DNA from: Campylorhamphus procurvoides
Taxonomy: Eukaryota; Chordata; Aves; Passeriformes; Dendrocolaptidae
NCBI GenBank assembly: GCA_013396655.1
Contig: WBMV01000462.1
Coordinates: 1,141,594-1,205,593, forward strand
DNA length: 64,000 bases
Direction: 5' to 3'
Shown: piece by piece, positions 33,301 through 44,783 of the stretch
How the letters are laid out: each line of letters opens with the position of its first letter
Position numbering within the stretch: position 1 is the stretch's first letter
Made by a program: the position numbers and the translations under genes
Notes under the pieces: model-generated
Databases searched by the model: none
What the model was told of the DNA's origin: nothing
The model's input: only the letters and a program-made list of their open reading frames with translations

Positions 33301-36300
33301 GCTCTGTACCTGTTCACAAGGTTGAAGTATCGGTGCAGGTATCCCGGATCCACAGCGCTTTTGCACAGCTCCAGCTGGGTCTGGGGGTAGTAGTGCACAT
33401 AGTTCACACACATCTCTTCCAGGATGCCAAACCCTCCCTGCAGCACAGACACAAAGGTGGTGGCAGTGGGGTCTGGCTGTGCCCTGCTGGGGCTGCACAG
33501 TCAGCAGGGAGGGCAGGGGGACAAAAAGCTCACACCTCTATGTGCACACTCACATACATCTATAGATATAATCCATATTTCTAGATATCTAAATAGGTAT
33601 ATACACCCCATCAGGTGCACGAGATGGGCAGCACTCTGCTCATCTGCCCTTTTTGCAAGGACAGACTTTCAGACTAGACCGTGTGGTTTACATTAAAATG
33701 CAGATTTCTTATAATCCCTCTACTATATTTAGCTTTGTCCCTGTTGATGGTACCTCTGACAGGCTCTTTAATTTTTTTTTGCTGCCTATGAAAGAAAATA
33801 ACATGCACTGTCAAAAAAATGCCACTTCTCTTTAATTACAATTAATCCCTGGTGGAACAGTTTGTGATGGGAATTAGAGTGACACATGCTACTTCACAAT
33901 TAGCACCTTGCCATCCCCGCTGCAGGCAGCAGAGTGTTGTGAGTTCCCTTCTTCCCACCCTCCCTCTGCTTCCTGGCTGTGATTCAGCCCGGGCTCATGC
34001 AGGTGCCCGCTCTGTGGGTGCCCCCAACCCTGGGGTGCCAACACACCTCAGCCCCACACAGGCAGGTGAGCTGCCCTGCACTCACCACTGTGGCTCGGCT
34101 CCGGTCCTCCGTGTTGTACGTGCAGGTGGTGATGAGTTCATCGCCCTGGGGGGGTTCAAACACAGGCAAATTTGGGGTTTGGGGAGCGTGCAGCATCACA
34201 GATCTCTGCTCTCCATATCAGTAGCCTGTTCTCCCACCAGCACTGCCTGCAATGCTACAGGAGCTCTTGCTAAACTTGCATCCCCTGTGGAGATTCCCTA
34301 GGGCTGGATCCCAGGGATGGTGTTTCCTGCTTTCCCAGCTTTTTAAGAATTTCTGCAGGGCTGAAACACCTAAAAAAAAACCCCACTTAGGCAACAGTTT
34401 GAAGTGCCAAATCTGTACCCAACTTGATGGCACAAGAGCCACAGGGTCCCAGCACAGCTCTGGGTGTGGTTTCAATGGGTGATGAGTTTTTGGGCAGCTT
34501 CATGGAGCACAACAGGTCTCATAGATGTCCTCAATTTTGCAGCCATGTTCTTCCTCACCCAAAAAGCCCCTGGGCATGTTCCACCTCTGTTTTACCACCT
34601 GCTCCCACGCCTGATGCCAAATCTCTTCCTCTCCTTCACCAAGCAAGGGGAGAGGGCACCACCATGGTTCATCCTCACCCCCTGGGGAGCCTCCCTCTGC
34701 TAGACGAAGCCCCGCTAAATTAGGGGCTTAATTTAGCTCCCTGCTGCCCACACACCAGTTTTGTACCATATGAGATGGACCCTGGCATCCCCAGGGCATC
34801 TGCGTGAGGGTGGCAGATATGACCCAGGGACCACACTGTCCTCCTGCAGCCCCCCAGGAGGTCCCTGGAGGGGGATGGCATGATGGAAGGAGGCAGGGGC
34901 CATGGCATCAGGGTGGGCTGTTTGGAAGCTGTCACGGTTTCTGGGGCAACTTACTGGGAAAACAGCAACCACCTCCTTCAGCATGCGGATCTCCTGTGAA
35001 GGAGGGGAAGGAAAGGTGTCACATCAGAGGAGCGCCGTGGCCATGTGGCCACGGGTGACACCCAGCCAGGACCCTGCTGCCCCTGCAGACCCCTGTACCT
35101 GGAAGTGAGGGCTGTAGTGCCCATCTGAGTTCACAACCTGCCGCTCTCTCCCGTCCCGCGACAACACTGTCACCACTTTTCTTCCTGCCAGGTGAGTGTG
35201 GAGCTGGGAGGCGAAGATGCGGATGCCGGCGGCGGGCAGAGCCTGGGGGAAGGACAGCTCAAGCACCCATGCTGACCCCATCCCTCTCCCCTCCCACACA
35301 CCCCCTTGCCATGTGCTGGGAACTAGCTATCCCTGTGGTGGCTCTCACACAGGGGTTTAGGGGGTCACTGTCCCCTTGGAGCAGGGTGTCACCAAGCTCC
35401 TGGCAGAGGGACAGACTCTCAGTCCACTGCCAAACCAATGCTCTGGGTCAGCAGGAGCAGCTGAGCTGGATGCCCATTGCTTCCTTACACTCATTAGCGG
35501 TGGCACAAATGATTCCTTTTGAGTAGGCCCTACAAAAACATCCACTAAAATCTCCCCTAGAGCAAGGTGGGCATTTTGCAACTATCTTTGCAAGAGCTCT
35601 TGGCAACCTCCTTGGAAGCAGAAGCCAATTTTCTCATCCCCATGGAGGGAAGCACCACTGGGATGCAGCCAGCTCGGCAGTAAGTTTTATGGGAATGGTA
35701 CCCCAGGGAGTTGGAGCAGATGGCTCCCCAGGAGAGCTGCTTTGAGGGGGGTTCAGCACATCCCAACCAGCTGCTCTCTGTTTGTTGTACGCAGCAGATT
35801 TTCCTTTCCAGCACAACCTCACGGTAAATTTAAAACTGGGAATTGGGAGCCAGGAGTTCAGTTCTTCCTGGGACCTGGGAAATGCCATGTGTAAGCTTTG
35901 TTCTCCAAGGTGAAGCCGGGGTGGAGAGGACGGGCACTCACCAGCTGGGTGCATTTATCAGTGCAATAGCCCGTGAGGATGAAGGAGTCCTCGCCAGGGG
36001 GAATGGCCATCACTGGAGTGTAGACCAAGCCCAGCTCCATGATCCCAGCATCGTGGCGCCTCAGGGTGGCCGTGTAGTAGAGTCGGATCCCTGAGGAGTC
36101 TCGGCGACCTGGTGGGCGAGAGGACAAGTACAAGTCACTGCAGGAAAAGGTTAAGTGTGAAATATGATGCTGTTCTCCACAACCAGCCTCTCCCTTACAG
36201 CTTTCTAAATCTGTGTGGGTCTTGTTTTAAATCCTAGAGGTTTTCATGCAAGTCTTTACTGAGTGGTCTGAGACATGCCTGGTCCCCTAGAGAGGGCACC

Positions 36301-39300
36301 AACCTAAGGCTGAATTACTCCCAGGAGAGTGAGATGAGCCTGCCTTTGGAGGCCCCAAAGCTGAAGGATGGAGCATGGGATGCTTTGGAGAACTCCCTCA
36401 GAAATGTGGCTCATTGCATCTTCTTTAACTGATAGCCCTGGCAATCTAAGGCCATGAAAACAAAGGGGAAGAGCAGGGTCAGTAGGTCAGGAGGGGTTTA
36501 AGCCAGCTTTGAACACCCTGTCTCTGGGCTGGAGCCCACTCAGGAATAAGAATAACGGGGGAGACACTATTGGTTAACATGCAAAAGCAGATAAATTATG
36601 AAAGACATGAGCTCTGTATTTATAGACATGTTTCTTCTCGAGTTGCCGAATGTGCTATGACTGATCTACAGTGCATATGCTCGGGTCTCCTAAAAATATA
36701 CTTGGGTAGTCAAGAAGCTACTTGTTTTTATGTTAATGAAGAAACTGGGCTGTTTGGAATCCTTTTTTTTTCTTTTTTTTTCCCCCAATGTGTCTCCTGA
36801 CAATGTTATCGAAGCAGGAGTACAGTAAAACAACATCCACATCTCCCCATCCCCAGCCAGGCTGCTGCTGCTTCCTCTCTGGTGACTTGGCACCACTGTT
36901 GCTCTTGCCTTGAGATCACCACTACCTTGCAAGGAAACTGGAGGGACATCCTAAGAACAGCCCCATTAAAAACTGGTGTTGCCTTGGATCACATCCCTCC
37001 AGGAACTCTGTAGGGGCAGTTTTCTGCCCACAGGCTCATTTCCTGAGCATCCTTCCCCACTGCTGGGCTTGTACAAGAATGGGGTCCAGCCTTCAGTGAG
37101 GATGACTTGGCTGAGACCAGAAAAGCAGCAGCATGGTGGGAATTTAATGTATCCTTCCTGCTAGGACAGATCTGAACCCTCAGACCTCCAGAAAGTTGCA
37201 AACAGGGCTGTAATTTTGGCCAGTCCTTCCCTGGGATCTCCCCAGTTCTGCCACAGCCTCACCTTTGAACACCAGGGGATTGTGGTAATGAATCTCGAGG
37301 CGCAAATATCTGGAGGAGCCTGGGCCACCAAAGGCAAGACCTGCTTCTTCAGGGTAGTAGAAAGCCTGGAAGCAGAGGGAGGGTGTTAGGGAAGCAGTGG
37401 GGTGGCTTTCTTGGGGACAAGCCTGAAAAGTCTAAGGGAATGTTTGAGCATAACCCTGACCACCACCATGGGCTGAGGGACATGATTTGACCTCTTGGTT
37501 GTGCTTGGTGAGCTGGTCTTATTTTCAAAGTCTTTGCCCATGCCACATGCACGTGCAATGGACCCACAAGGATCATCATCAAGTCCAGCTCTTGGACCCA
37601 CGGGGGATTACCCCAGAAATCCCACCATGTCTATGAGAGCAATGTCTGAAGGATCCTTGAGCTCTGTGATCACTGCCCTGGGGACCCTTCCCAGTGCCCC
37701 TCCAGAATGGGGGAGAACNGTAACCCAGACTGGATTTGTGCTGGAATTCAGAATGGGGGAAAACCCAAAATCAGAGACAAAATATGGAATGGAGGAAAAC
37801 CTGGACTGGATCAGGGCGGGGATACATAATGGGATAAACACGGACTGGATTACACCTGGGATCCGGAATGGGGGAAAACCTGGACTGGATCAGAAATAAG
37901 GGAAAATCCAGAGCGGTTCATGCCTGAGATCCAGATTTATGGCACCAGCGAGGTGGGCTGTGGTGAGGAAGGAACTCAAGAGACATCCAGAGGGAGTTGG
38001 GGAGGTCAGACAGGGCTGAACCAGCAGAGAATAGAAAGCAACCCACATGGGGCAATCCCAAAAGGGGATTAGGAAGGGCTGGGAAGAAACAGGGTCCCAT
38101 CTCGCACCCACCTGTGCTCCCATGGCCCACGCTGCAAGCACATGCCTGCAATAGTTGAGCCGGTCTGGCTTCATCTTGGAGTCACAGGGCCCATTATAGT
38201 GGGGGAAGCTGTCAAATTCTGCTGCACACTGGAACACTTCCATGTGGTGGACAAGAGCCTCGTTGCCCGCCGTGATCACTGGCTCGTACTGCAAAGCAGA
38301 TCCAACAGTGAGGACACACTGAGTCTTTTTGCTGAGAGTCCATCCCAGGGTCTCCCAGCTTGCAGGCTCCACAAGGAGCCAAGGCTGGTACCTCCTACTG
38401 AATGGGACACAGTTTGTGCCCTGTGGTGGACAGGGAAGGTTGCTCTGGGAAGGAGGCACCAAGAGCTTTCACCTTGTATTTTGGCTCCAAGAGGAGGCTA
38501 AGCCAGCACTAGTGCTCAGGGAGAGCATTCAGGGCAGTCGTGGAAACCTGTAGTTTCTTGGTTGGCTTTGGGATCAACCCAGAGCCCACCAGGAAATACA
38601 GAGAAACATCTCATCCTTTCTCCAGTAACAGATGCACCTGATCAGCAGATCTTGGTCTGCTTTATGTTGACCTTTACCAGTTTTGCAGGGCTGAGGTGGC
38701 CCTGGGAACATTGTTTTTTCCTAAAAAGAGTCTTGGCCACCTTGTGGTAGCTCTGCTGCAGCTACTGGGTTTTATTTCTATCCAACAGCTCCTTGGGGCA
38801 TGGCAAGGAGAATTTGGGGCAGAAAGAGTGACTAAAACGAGTCTGGCTAGAAGTGCCAGCTGTAGAAGTGATCTGCAGCAGCAGGAAGGTATCAGGAGTT
38901 ACACACTTTTTACTTACACACAGATGATTCACTTCACACCATCTGTTAGAGAGAAAATCCTCCTTCTGAGCCTTCCTTTGCAGCACCGTCTCTCCCCTAT
39001 AAATCCCTGAGCACTCTCTTCAGCTCGTGCGTCAGGTTTCCCCTCTCCCCATTGTGTGGTTTTGACTCTGGACATGCCAGGTGACCTGTCGAGCCACCTC
39101 CACACCTGCTGGGGTGATGCTTTCCCAGTGGCTCTTCCTTTCCCTGCACTAGGCTGCCAGCAGGTTTCTGCCTCTGAGAGGTGACCCAAGCACCTGCAAC
39201 ACATCTGGGCAATGCACACAAGTCGCATTTATCTCTGTAACCCTTTTTTTTTTTTTGGAGTACACCTAATATTTTAAAAGCCAGTTCACATCCTGGCTTG

Positions 39301-42300
39301 CTCTGCCCTGCTCCTGCCAGTCTTGTTCCTTTATTTCCATATTTATGTATTCCTCAGTGCTCACCACGTGCCATAACCCTGCTGTAAGTCTGTCTTTGAT
39401 GGTCACAGCTCTGCCTTCTGCAGGGAGTTATCTCTGAGCCTGCCCTGGTATCTGGTGGATTTGCCAGGTGGAAAGACACCACCTGGCCACCTTCTGCAGG
39501 GCAATTTCTGATTTTGGGTTCTTTAGGAGAGATTAGGGTGCTACTGGCTGGTGAGATGGCTCTGGGAGATGTTTTGGGACCATGTTTGGAAAGATGGATG
39601 GGTCTGAAAGCCTCCCTGTGACAGGGCAGGAAAGAGATGGACTTTGAGGAATGGCTGAATCTGAACACGATTGCTGATCTGCCCTGGGGAAAGCAGCTCT
39701 CTTCTCCTATCTCTTACCATGATAATGTGATGTTTGGGGAAGTCTTCTGGGAGTTCTGCCATGTAACACCAGTAGGTTGTCTCCTGGCTGGGAATGACAA
39801 CATCAGGGGCAGTTATCTCCATGGTCTTCATGTCGCTGGGCAGTTCAGGGATGGTGATGTTGGGCTTCAGCAGCTGCACCCTCTGCAGTCCCCCGTGGAT
39901 GGCAGAGATGTTGATGGCTTGGAGGGAATGCACTGGCTTCTCCAGGATGCCATAGATAAGGTGCACAGTGCCATCCTGAAGTGACAGCAAAGTACATCAG
40001 GTCATTTTTCATGTAGGAACATGAGCTGCAGGGACTATTAGCACCATTATTCTGGCATGCACCCAGAAACAGGTCTCTCGACTGCACCAGTAGCTCACTT
40101 TGCTGTGCTGTCCCAGGAAGACTGGATTCTGGGGCTGATGTGATCACAGAGGGTCCCCTGCCAGGTGGGAGAGTCTGAAAAGTTTTCCCCAGATGGTATC
40201 AATTCCAGAATTGTAACATATCCTCTCTGCTCCTTCAGAACCTCTTATCTCCCATGAGCTCCATGTGGGACAACCACATCAGTGCAGGGCTCATCCCACC
40301 CTGCAGTCCAGTCCCAGTCAGTGGCCTGGGCAGTAACAGCAGAAACAAAACTTCTCCCCAAAATCCTCCCTTTTCTCCCAGCTTCTGTTGCGGGGGAAGG
40401 TGCCACAAGAAGCTTTTTAGCAAAGATTACTGCAAGCAAGAAAGGTGCTGCTGAACACAGAGGGCTCTGGACAGGAGATAAGGAAGAAAGGGAAAAGAGC
40501 ATAATCTTTTCTCAAAGGATCAGAGAATAAAGACCTACAAGTGTTTTCCTTGTTCACACACAGATATTTTTCCTCCAGGGCTCTCAGTGTTTTGGCAGAC
40601 AGTAGACACTTCTCACCACAAGACAAGCTTTTGAAAACCAGCAACAAAAACTCGAGGACACTCTGTGCCCACTTGGGCTCTAAAATATCCTGCCCACAAA
40701 GGCTTTCATCTGAGATGAGCCTTCTACCAATTCCTGCCTGCACCTGGGGCCCATGGCTGAGGTTCTGAAGCTGTTTGACATCCCCACTGGGAAGGCTTCC
40801 CCCGAATCCCATCCCACAGGGGAGTGGTGAATGCAGACCCAGAGACACATCACCAAGCCACACACAAGTAAAGCACAGCATCTCTATTCGCTGTCCCTTT
40901 GTTCCAGCTCCTGCCACAACCCTCCTCTTTGCCTCCTGTTGATACACCAACCCTTCTTCGTAACACTCCCAACAGTTGGCTCCAGACGGCAGGCCAGAGT
41001 GATGCAGGAGGGATTTATATAGATCTAACACATGCTCAACAGGAGCCGATGATGCAAAGGAGCTAAAATCTACACTTGGTAGAGGTTTACAAGGGGTCAT
41101 AAATAGATGGTGCCAAACATTACTCATGCCCCAGGACTGACAGCTGTAGCTCGCTTCCTTTCTGCCTTAGATAGACCTGATGCTGCCTCCAAAACCAGAT
41201 ATAGCCATGCAGGTTGGGGTTTGGAGCTGTGCCCTGGGACTAGGATGGGGCTGAGGGGTGCCATAGTGGGGTGAGGGTGGTGCTGTACCTCTATAAGGTA
41301 GTCCTTTGGGTCACAGGTGCTGAAGGGTCTCCTGAAGAGGAGGTAGAGTCCCTCAGGAGCCTTCCGAGCCCCGAGGAGCTGGTAGTCCTGCTGTGAATCC
41401 ATGTGGAGCTGCCCCTTAGCATCACTCCAGGCATCCTGTGAGAAAAAGAGCACTCTGATCAGCCAGAGGTACCACAGGTCCTCCTTCTATCCCTCCAGCT
41501 GGTTCACCTTCTGCATTCCCAGAGGTGAAGGAGCCTGTGTTTTGGTTGCTCCCTGCCCCTCTCCAGCCTCCCCCAGGCAGAGCAGTGTTGGAACAGCCCC
41601 TGCCAAGAGGCTCGTGGTGCTCAGCACAGGCAAACCTGTGAAATACCTGACCCAGCACTAAAAATCTTCAGAAAGACCTTTAAAAGTTGAGATGTGACTG
41701 TGGAAAGGACAGGTGGGGAGGAAATTCCAGAGGGACACGTGAAGGTGTTGCATCAGTCTGTGATGCATTTTAGATGTATTGTTCAGAACCTTCTCGAGAG
41801 GGGTGATGTTCTCTCCAAAACCCTTGCCACAAGCCAGCTGCTCTCAGTTTAAGATCAGATCCTTGCTGGGTCATAGTGTCAGCTCCAGACATTGCTGCCT
41901 CTCTTCAAAATCCTTCATTTATTGTGGCCAGATTGTTCTGGAAGCCCAGCATGACCTCCCAAAAATTTTTGCTGTTGAGGATAGTGACAAATCCACACCA
42001 AAAAGGAAAGCAGTAGGTTATTCCTGTTCTTCAGGATTTGAAGGTTTGGAGTATTTGAATAGGGTTGTCACCTTGATCTCTTACTGATACATTTTGTTTA
42101 GTGAGAAAAGGCACCCAAGAAGTACCTTGCTATACATACATAAGTGGCATCGGTTCTCTTATCTGAGGGGAAAAACAGAAGACTAAAGCAACTTGGCATA
42201 ATTTCAGCCAGAAGTATAGAGTCATCTTTCGAGAACATATTGTCCTTAGAGGGGGAGAGCAAAATCAGCTACATGGAGCTTGCATGACATTTGTTTTCAT

Positions 42301-43933
42301 AGGAATATGGTGTGCAAATTAATCTTGTAGTACATGGGGGGTTAAGCAAATTTGGATCTTTTTAACAGCTGACATACTTATCCAGAAGAAAGGCTGCTGG
42401 GAGAGAGAAAACCAGGACTGGAGAGATTTAGTGAAATCTCCGTGCAGGATGCTGTTCAGCACCAAGTGGAGGAGAAAACCTTAATGCTGCCAGGTGTTTC
42501 ATTCAGAGCTGTTTGTCTTTCCGTGAGAACACAGAGGCAGATTAGAAATGATCCTTTATGTTTGCTTAACATGATGCTGTGAAATACTGTAGCATTCGGG
42601 CCACCACAGATCCTGAACGGCTGGTAATTAGCAGGAAAACAGTGGAGATAATAAGCCCTTCTTTTCATGCTTTCTTTACACTGCAGATCACATTGCGGCT
42701 GATTGCGAAAGAATGTATTTTATGGTTAATTTGAAGTAAGCAGAGAGGTAAAATTTAACTTACTGGAAAGCCTCACACAGGGAAAAATGTGAATTGCTTT
42801 CTGCAGCCAAGCACAATCACAATCAGCTTAACTTGGTGGTCTGAGGATACGATTGCAGAGCTCAGGGTGGAAAGACAACCCAAACAAGAACCCGGACAAA
42901 CAGACTATATCAGGAAGGGTGGAAATATGCAACAGCAATATCAAACAGCACCTTAGAAATTAGTTTCTCCTCCCCATTTGCTACCACAAGGTGTTTACAT
43001 ATCACCCAAACGAATTTGCATGTCTAATTTCTGACAGCACCCCCGGTTGCCCTGTTATCCTGTTGATCCCGTTGATCCTGGCAGCAGTGTTGGATGCAGC
43101 TCACAGACAGATTCTTGGTGGTGGCAGGAGCAGCCTCTCTGACTGGTGACTTTTGCCTTGTCTCAAAGCCATCAGAAGGAGCTGTGGTTAATTTTTAACG
43201 TGACTGACAGCAGCACAGAAGTGAACCAAGGTGTTGATGCAGCCTGTGCGTGTACGAGTTTGTTGGTACAACCACCCACTGGAGCTCTTTGCGGCTAAAC
43301 ACAACAGAGACATCCTGGTTCTGGTTCCACTCAGCCTTGCTGGTGTGCTGTTCTATTCATTCTTTTCAATTTGGGTTTAAGCCCCATGCCAGAACCATCA
43401 CGTGCACCTGATCTATGGGTTTGTCTGGGGTAGACACCTCCAACACCTTTAGGACCCCCTCCTGCTGAGCGGTGGGACCGGTCCAACATGTGCTGTGCCC
43501 TGGACCAGCCCCACTCTTTCAAACCATGAGCCAGACTCACCCACAGGGAGGGAGCCCCAAAAACACCCACACAAACACACAGGCAACTCACCCCAAAATA
43601 GGAATTGTGCCCATCACTCCAAAGCACAGCCAGGTCCGCGTTCTCAAACTCGCCCCTGTCCGACATCCCAAAGAGGAGCCCGAACCGCAGGTCCTTGATG
43701 AGGAGCTGGAAATTCACGGCTTGCTCAGGGTAGCTGACATTCCAGGAGAGCTCCAGCAGCCCTTGGGGATCGAGGGGCACCTTGTAGGGAAAATCATTGC
43801 CACGGGGCACCAAGCCCTGCAGAGCCACCACCAAGATGACCAGGAACACGGCGATCATGGTGAAGTACATGGATGCCACTTCACGCAGCTTGAGGCTGGG
43901 GCAGGAGCAGGGCTTGCTCCCCGAGGTCTGCAT
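30199..43933 (-). CDS. DBH: dopamine beta-hydroxylase: whole coding region, 12 exons
   Basis: This copper- and ascorbate-dependent monooxygenase converts dopamine to noradrenaline inside catecholamine vesicles. Twelve exons on the - strand join in frame into 1860 bases, or 619 residues; mammalian DBH has about 617. Seen in order: a short cytosolic N-terminus, an uncleaved signal-anchor or signal segment (about 21-40), a DOMON domain (about 57-175), and the two copper type II monooxygenase domains. The CuH ligands are His263, His264 and His334; the CuM ligands are His413, His415 and Met488. Glycosylation sequons at Asn65, Asn185 and Asn567 match those of mammals, as do the inter-subunit Cys529 and Cys531 and the Cys155/Cys597 pair. 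The gene lies tail to tail with SARDH and presumably head to head with FAM163B. Function is inferred from complete conservation of the active site. Confidence 0.97.
30334..32756 (-). other. DBH: DBH intron 11
   Basis: 2.4 kb, the largest DBH intron. No transposon, exon or strong repeat was recognised in it. Open frames are short on both strands. Confidence 0.75.
32757..32916 (-). CDS. DBH: DBH coding exon 11
   Basis: Residues 523-575: FNDEEVCMCPQVSVPQQF, then IPWNSFNRDVLKS and FAPISMHCNKSSAVRF. It includes the inter-chain cysteines (CMC, 529 and 531) and the sequon at Asn567. The donor is GTATGT. Confidence 0.96.
33310..33437 (-). CDS. DBH: DBH coding exon 10
   Basis: Residues 480-521 plus two bases: GGFGILEEMCVNYVHYYP, then QTQLELCKSAVD and YFNLVNR. 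Met488 in EEMCVNYVHYYP is the methionine ligand of the CuM site. The donor is GTACAG. Confidence 0.97.
34086..34145 (-). CDS. DBH: DBH coding exon 9
   Basis: Residues 460-479: GDELITTCTYNTEDRSRATV, a 60-base exon in the second copper domain. It is phase 0 at both ends, with donor GTGAGT. Confidence 0.96.
34955..34993 (-). CDS. DBH: DBH coding exon 8 (39-base microexon)
   Basis: Residues 447-459: EIRMLKEVVAVFP. This very short exon (13 codons) has a CACAG acceptor and a consensus GTAAGT donor and aligns with mammalian EIRMLKKVVSVHP. The intron before it (34994-35098) is only 105 bases. Confidence 0.95.
35099..35242 (-). CDS. DBH: DBH coding exon 7
   Basis: Residues 399-446: ALPAAGIRIFASQLHTHLAG, then RKVVTVLSRDGRERQ and HYSPHFQ. 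His413 and His415 in LHTHLAG are CuM ligands. The donor is GTACAG. Confidence 0.96.
35942..36108 (-). CDS. DBH: DBH coding exon 6
   Basis: The last two bases of codon 343 and residues 344-398: RRDSSGIRLYYTATLRRH, then GIMELGLVYTPVMAIPP and ILTGYCTDKCTQL. YCTDKC holds two disulfide cysteines of the family. The donor is GTGAGT. Confidence 0.97.
37263..37365 (-). CDS. DBH: DBH coding exon 5
   Basis: Residues 309-342 plus one base: AFYYPEEAGLAFGGPGSSR then YLRLEIHYHNPLVFK. His334 in EIHYHNP is the third CuH ligand. The donor is GTGAGG. Confidence 0.96.
37557..37700 (-). mobile_element. CR1 LINE 3' fragment in DBH intron 4
   Basis: Read on the - strand it runs 'ccccagggcagtgatcacag', 'gagctcaagga', 'attgctctcat', 'agagctggacttgatgatga' and 'ccttgtgggtcc', the CR1 3' region. 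It has the same orientation as DBH and ends at the edge of a minisatellite. Confidence 0.8.
37719..37719. other. single undetermined base
   Basis: An isolated N at the start of the tandem repeat in DBH intron 4, likely a consensus conflict in the assembly. Confidence 0.99.
37720..37935. repeat. degenerate minisatellite in DBH intron 4
   Basis: About four to five imperfect copies of a unit close to 45-50 bases. It is recognisable by GAATGGGGGAAAAC followed by CTGGACTGGATCAG and a linker such as GGGATCC. Copies are partly deleted and diverged. It lies between a CR1 fragment and DBH exon 4. Confidence 0.8.
38112..38288 (-). CDS. DBH: DBH coding exon 4
   Basis: Residues 250-308: YEPVITAGNEALVHHMEVFQ, then CDSKMKPDRLNYCRHVLA and AWAMGAQ. 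His263 and His264 in LVHHMEVFQC are the first two CuH ligands. The donor is GTGGGT. Confidence 0.97.
39718..39975 (-). CDS. DBH: DBH coding exon 3
   Basis: Residues 164-249: DGTVHLIYGILEKPVHSLQA, INISAIHGGLQRVQLLKPN, then IPSQETTYWCYMAELPEDF and KHHIIM. It covers the end of the DOMON domain and the start of the first copper domain (SQETTYWCY is a family signature). The sequon is at Asn185. The donor is GTAAGA. Confidence 0.97.
41289..41435 (-). CDS. DBH: DBH coding exon 2
   Basis: Residues 115-163: DAWSDAKGQLHMDSQQDYQ, then RRPFSTCDPKDYLIE. DOMON domain; Cys155 is the expected partner of Cys597. It is phase 0 at both ends, with donor GTACAG. Confidence 0.97.
41436..43591 (-). other. DBH: DBH intron 1
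   Basis: 2.2 kb. The middle part (about 42090-43030) is A/T-rich and unique compared with the rest of the locus, with several TAAT and TTAATC cores. No exon or transposon was recognised in it. First introns of this kind can carry regulatory elements, but nothing here proves it. Confidence 0.7.
43592..43933 (-). CDS. DBH: DBH coding exon 1
   Basis: Residues 1-114. A Cys/Ser/Lys-rich N-terminus precedes the hydrophobic segment MIAVFLVILVVALQG (26-40). The mature lumenal part follows, with LPYK-like FPYKVPLDPQG, SWNVSY (sequon Asn65) and FGMSDRGEFENADLAVLW of the DOMON domain. The ATG at 43933 aligns with the mammalian start. Met22 is a second in-frame candidate. The donor is GTGAGT. Confidence 0.95.
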
Positions 43934-43967
43934 GCTGCCAGGACAGCACCCTGTGCCTGGCCTTGCC

Positions 43968-44145
43968 CATTTATGTGCTGGCCCTCCTGGGCAAGCTGGG
44001 TAAGTGATACTCTTTAATTGAATTTAGCTGTTGGGAAATTGGATGGTTGTATTGACCCCCCGCCCCACCTCCTGGCCAAACACTTGTCATTCGCTGCCTC
44101 CCCTTAATTGGCTCTAATTGCACATGGGCATTATCAATAGCAATT
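43968..44145 (-). promoter_or_regulatory. DBH: DBH proximal promoter: TATA-like box and homeodomain core cluster
   Basis: On the - strand, CATAAATG at 43975-43968 lies 41 bases before the ATG. That would place the transcription start near 43945 and give a leader of roughly a dozen bases. Upstream, TAATTG or ATTA cores occur at 44015-44018, 44105-44110, 44115-44120 and 44130-44133, about -70 and -160 to -190 from that start. The mammalian DBH promoter is known to bind PHOX2 homeodomain proteins at such cores in a comparable interval. The factors bound here are inferred. Confidence 0.5.
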
Positions 44146-44769
44146 GAATTCGACTGGGCTGATGTGATTCACTCTTAAATCTTCCTTAGTGGCTGGAAAG
44201 GGCTGTTTCCTCACAGGCTGCTCTTGCTGAGCCCTGCATGGACATGCCCTGCCCTGCTCGTGGTGCCCCTAGCCTGGTCACAAGTCCTGATGACAAGCAG
44301 GGCCTTGTCTGATCTCACAGGCATTAAGTGATATTGACAGCGTTCAAAATATTTTCCCTGCAAAGTTAAATAACAGAGAAAATGCTGATTTCCCCCAAAC
44401 AGACAGAAATTAAATCTCTTTTCTCCTCTCACCTCTCCTGTTGTTTCTCCTCCTCTCCTCTTTTTCCTTTGTGTGATTTATTTCTGACCCTTCCAAACCC
44501 CAGCACAGCATCCAAAAATAAGGATTCCCATGCAAAGCCCAGCTCCCCTCCCACCCCAGTTTGGCTCCCATTGAAGCTCCTACCTTCCATTAGATATCAT
44601 AAATATTTGTTATTTCTTTGCTTTTGTAGCAGCTGGGACTTAGGCTCCAGTTTAAAGATACCTTTTGTCCCTCCCACTTCTCATTTGTTTAAAGTCTGAT
44701 GTATTCTATTTGGTTATTAACTTTTCTCCATTAATTGGAATTCTAATGAACTGCCTCAAGCTCTTTGAT

Positions 44770-44783
44770 ACACACACACACAC
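44770..44783. repeat. CA dinucleotide microsatellite
   Basis: A short run of seven CA units in the intergenic region upstream of DBH. Confidence 0.85.

Noticed and set aside
40417..41127. 236-codon open frame on the - strand
   Set aside because: It lies wholly inside DBH intron 2 (39976-41288), has no similarity I recognise and no role in the DBH frame.
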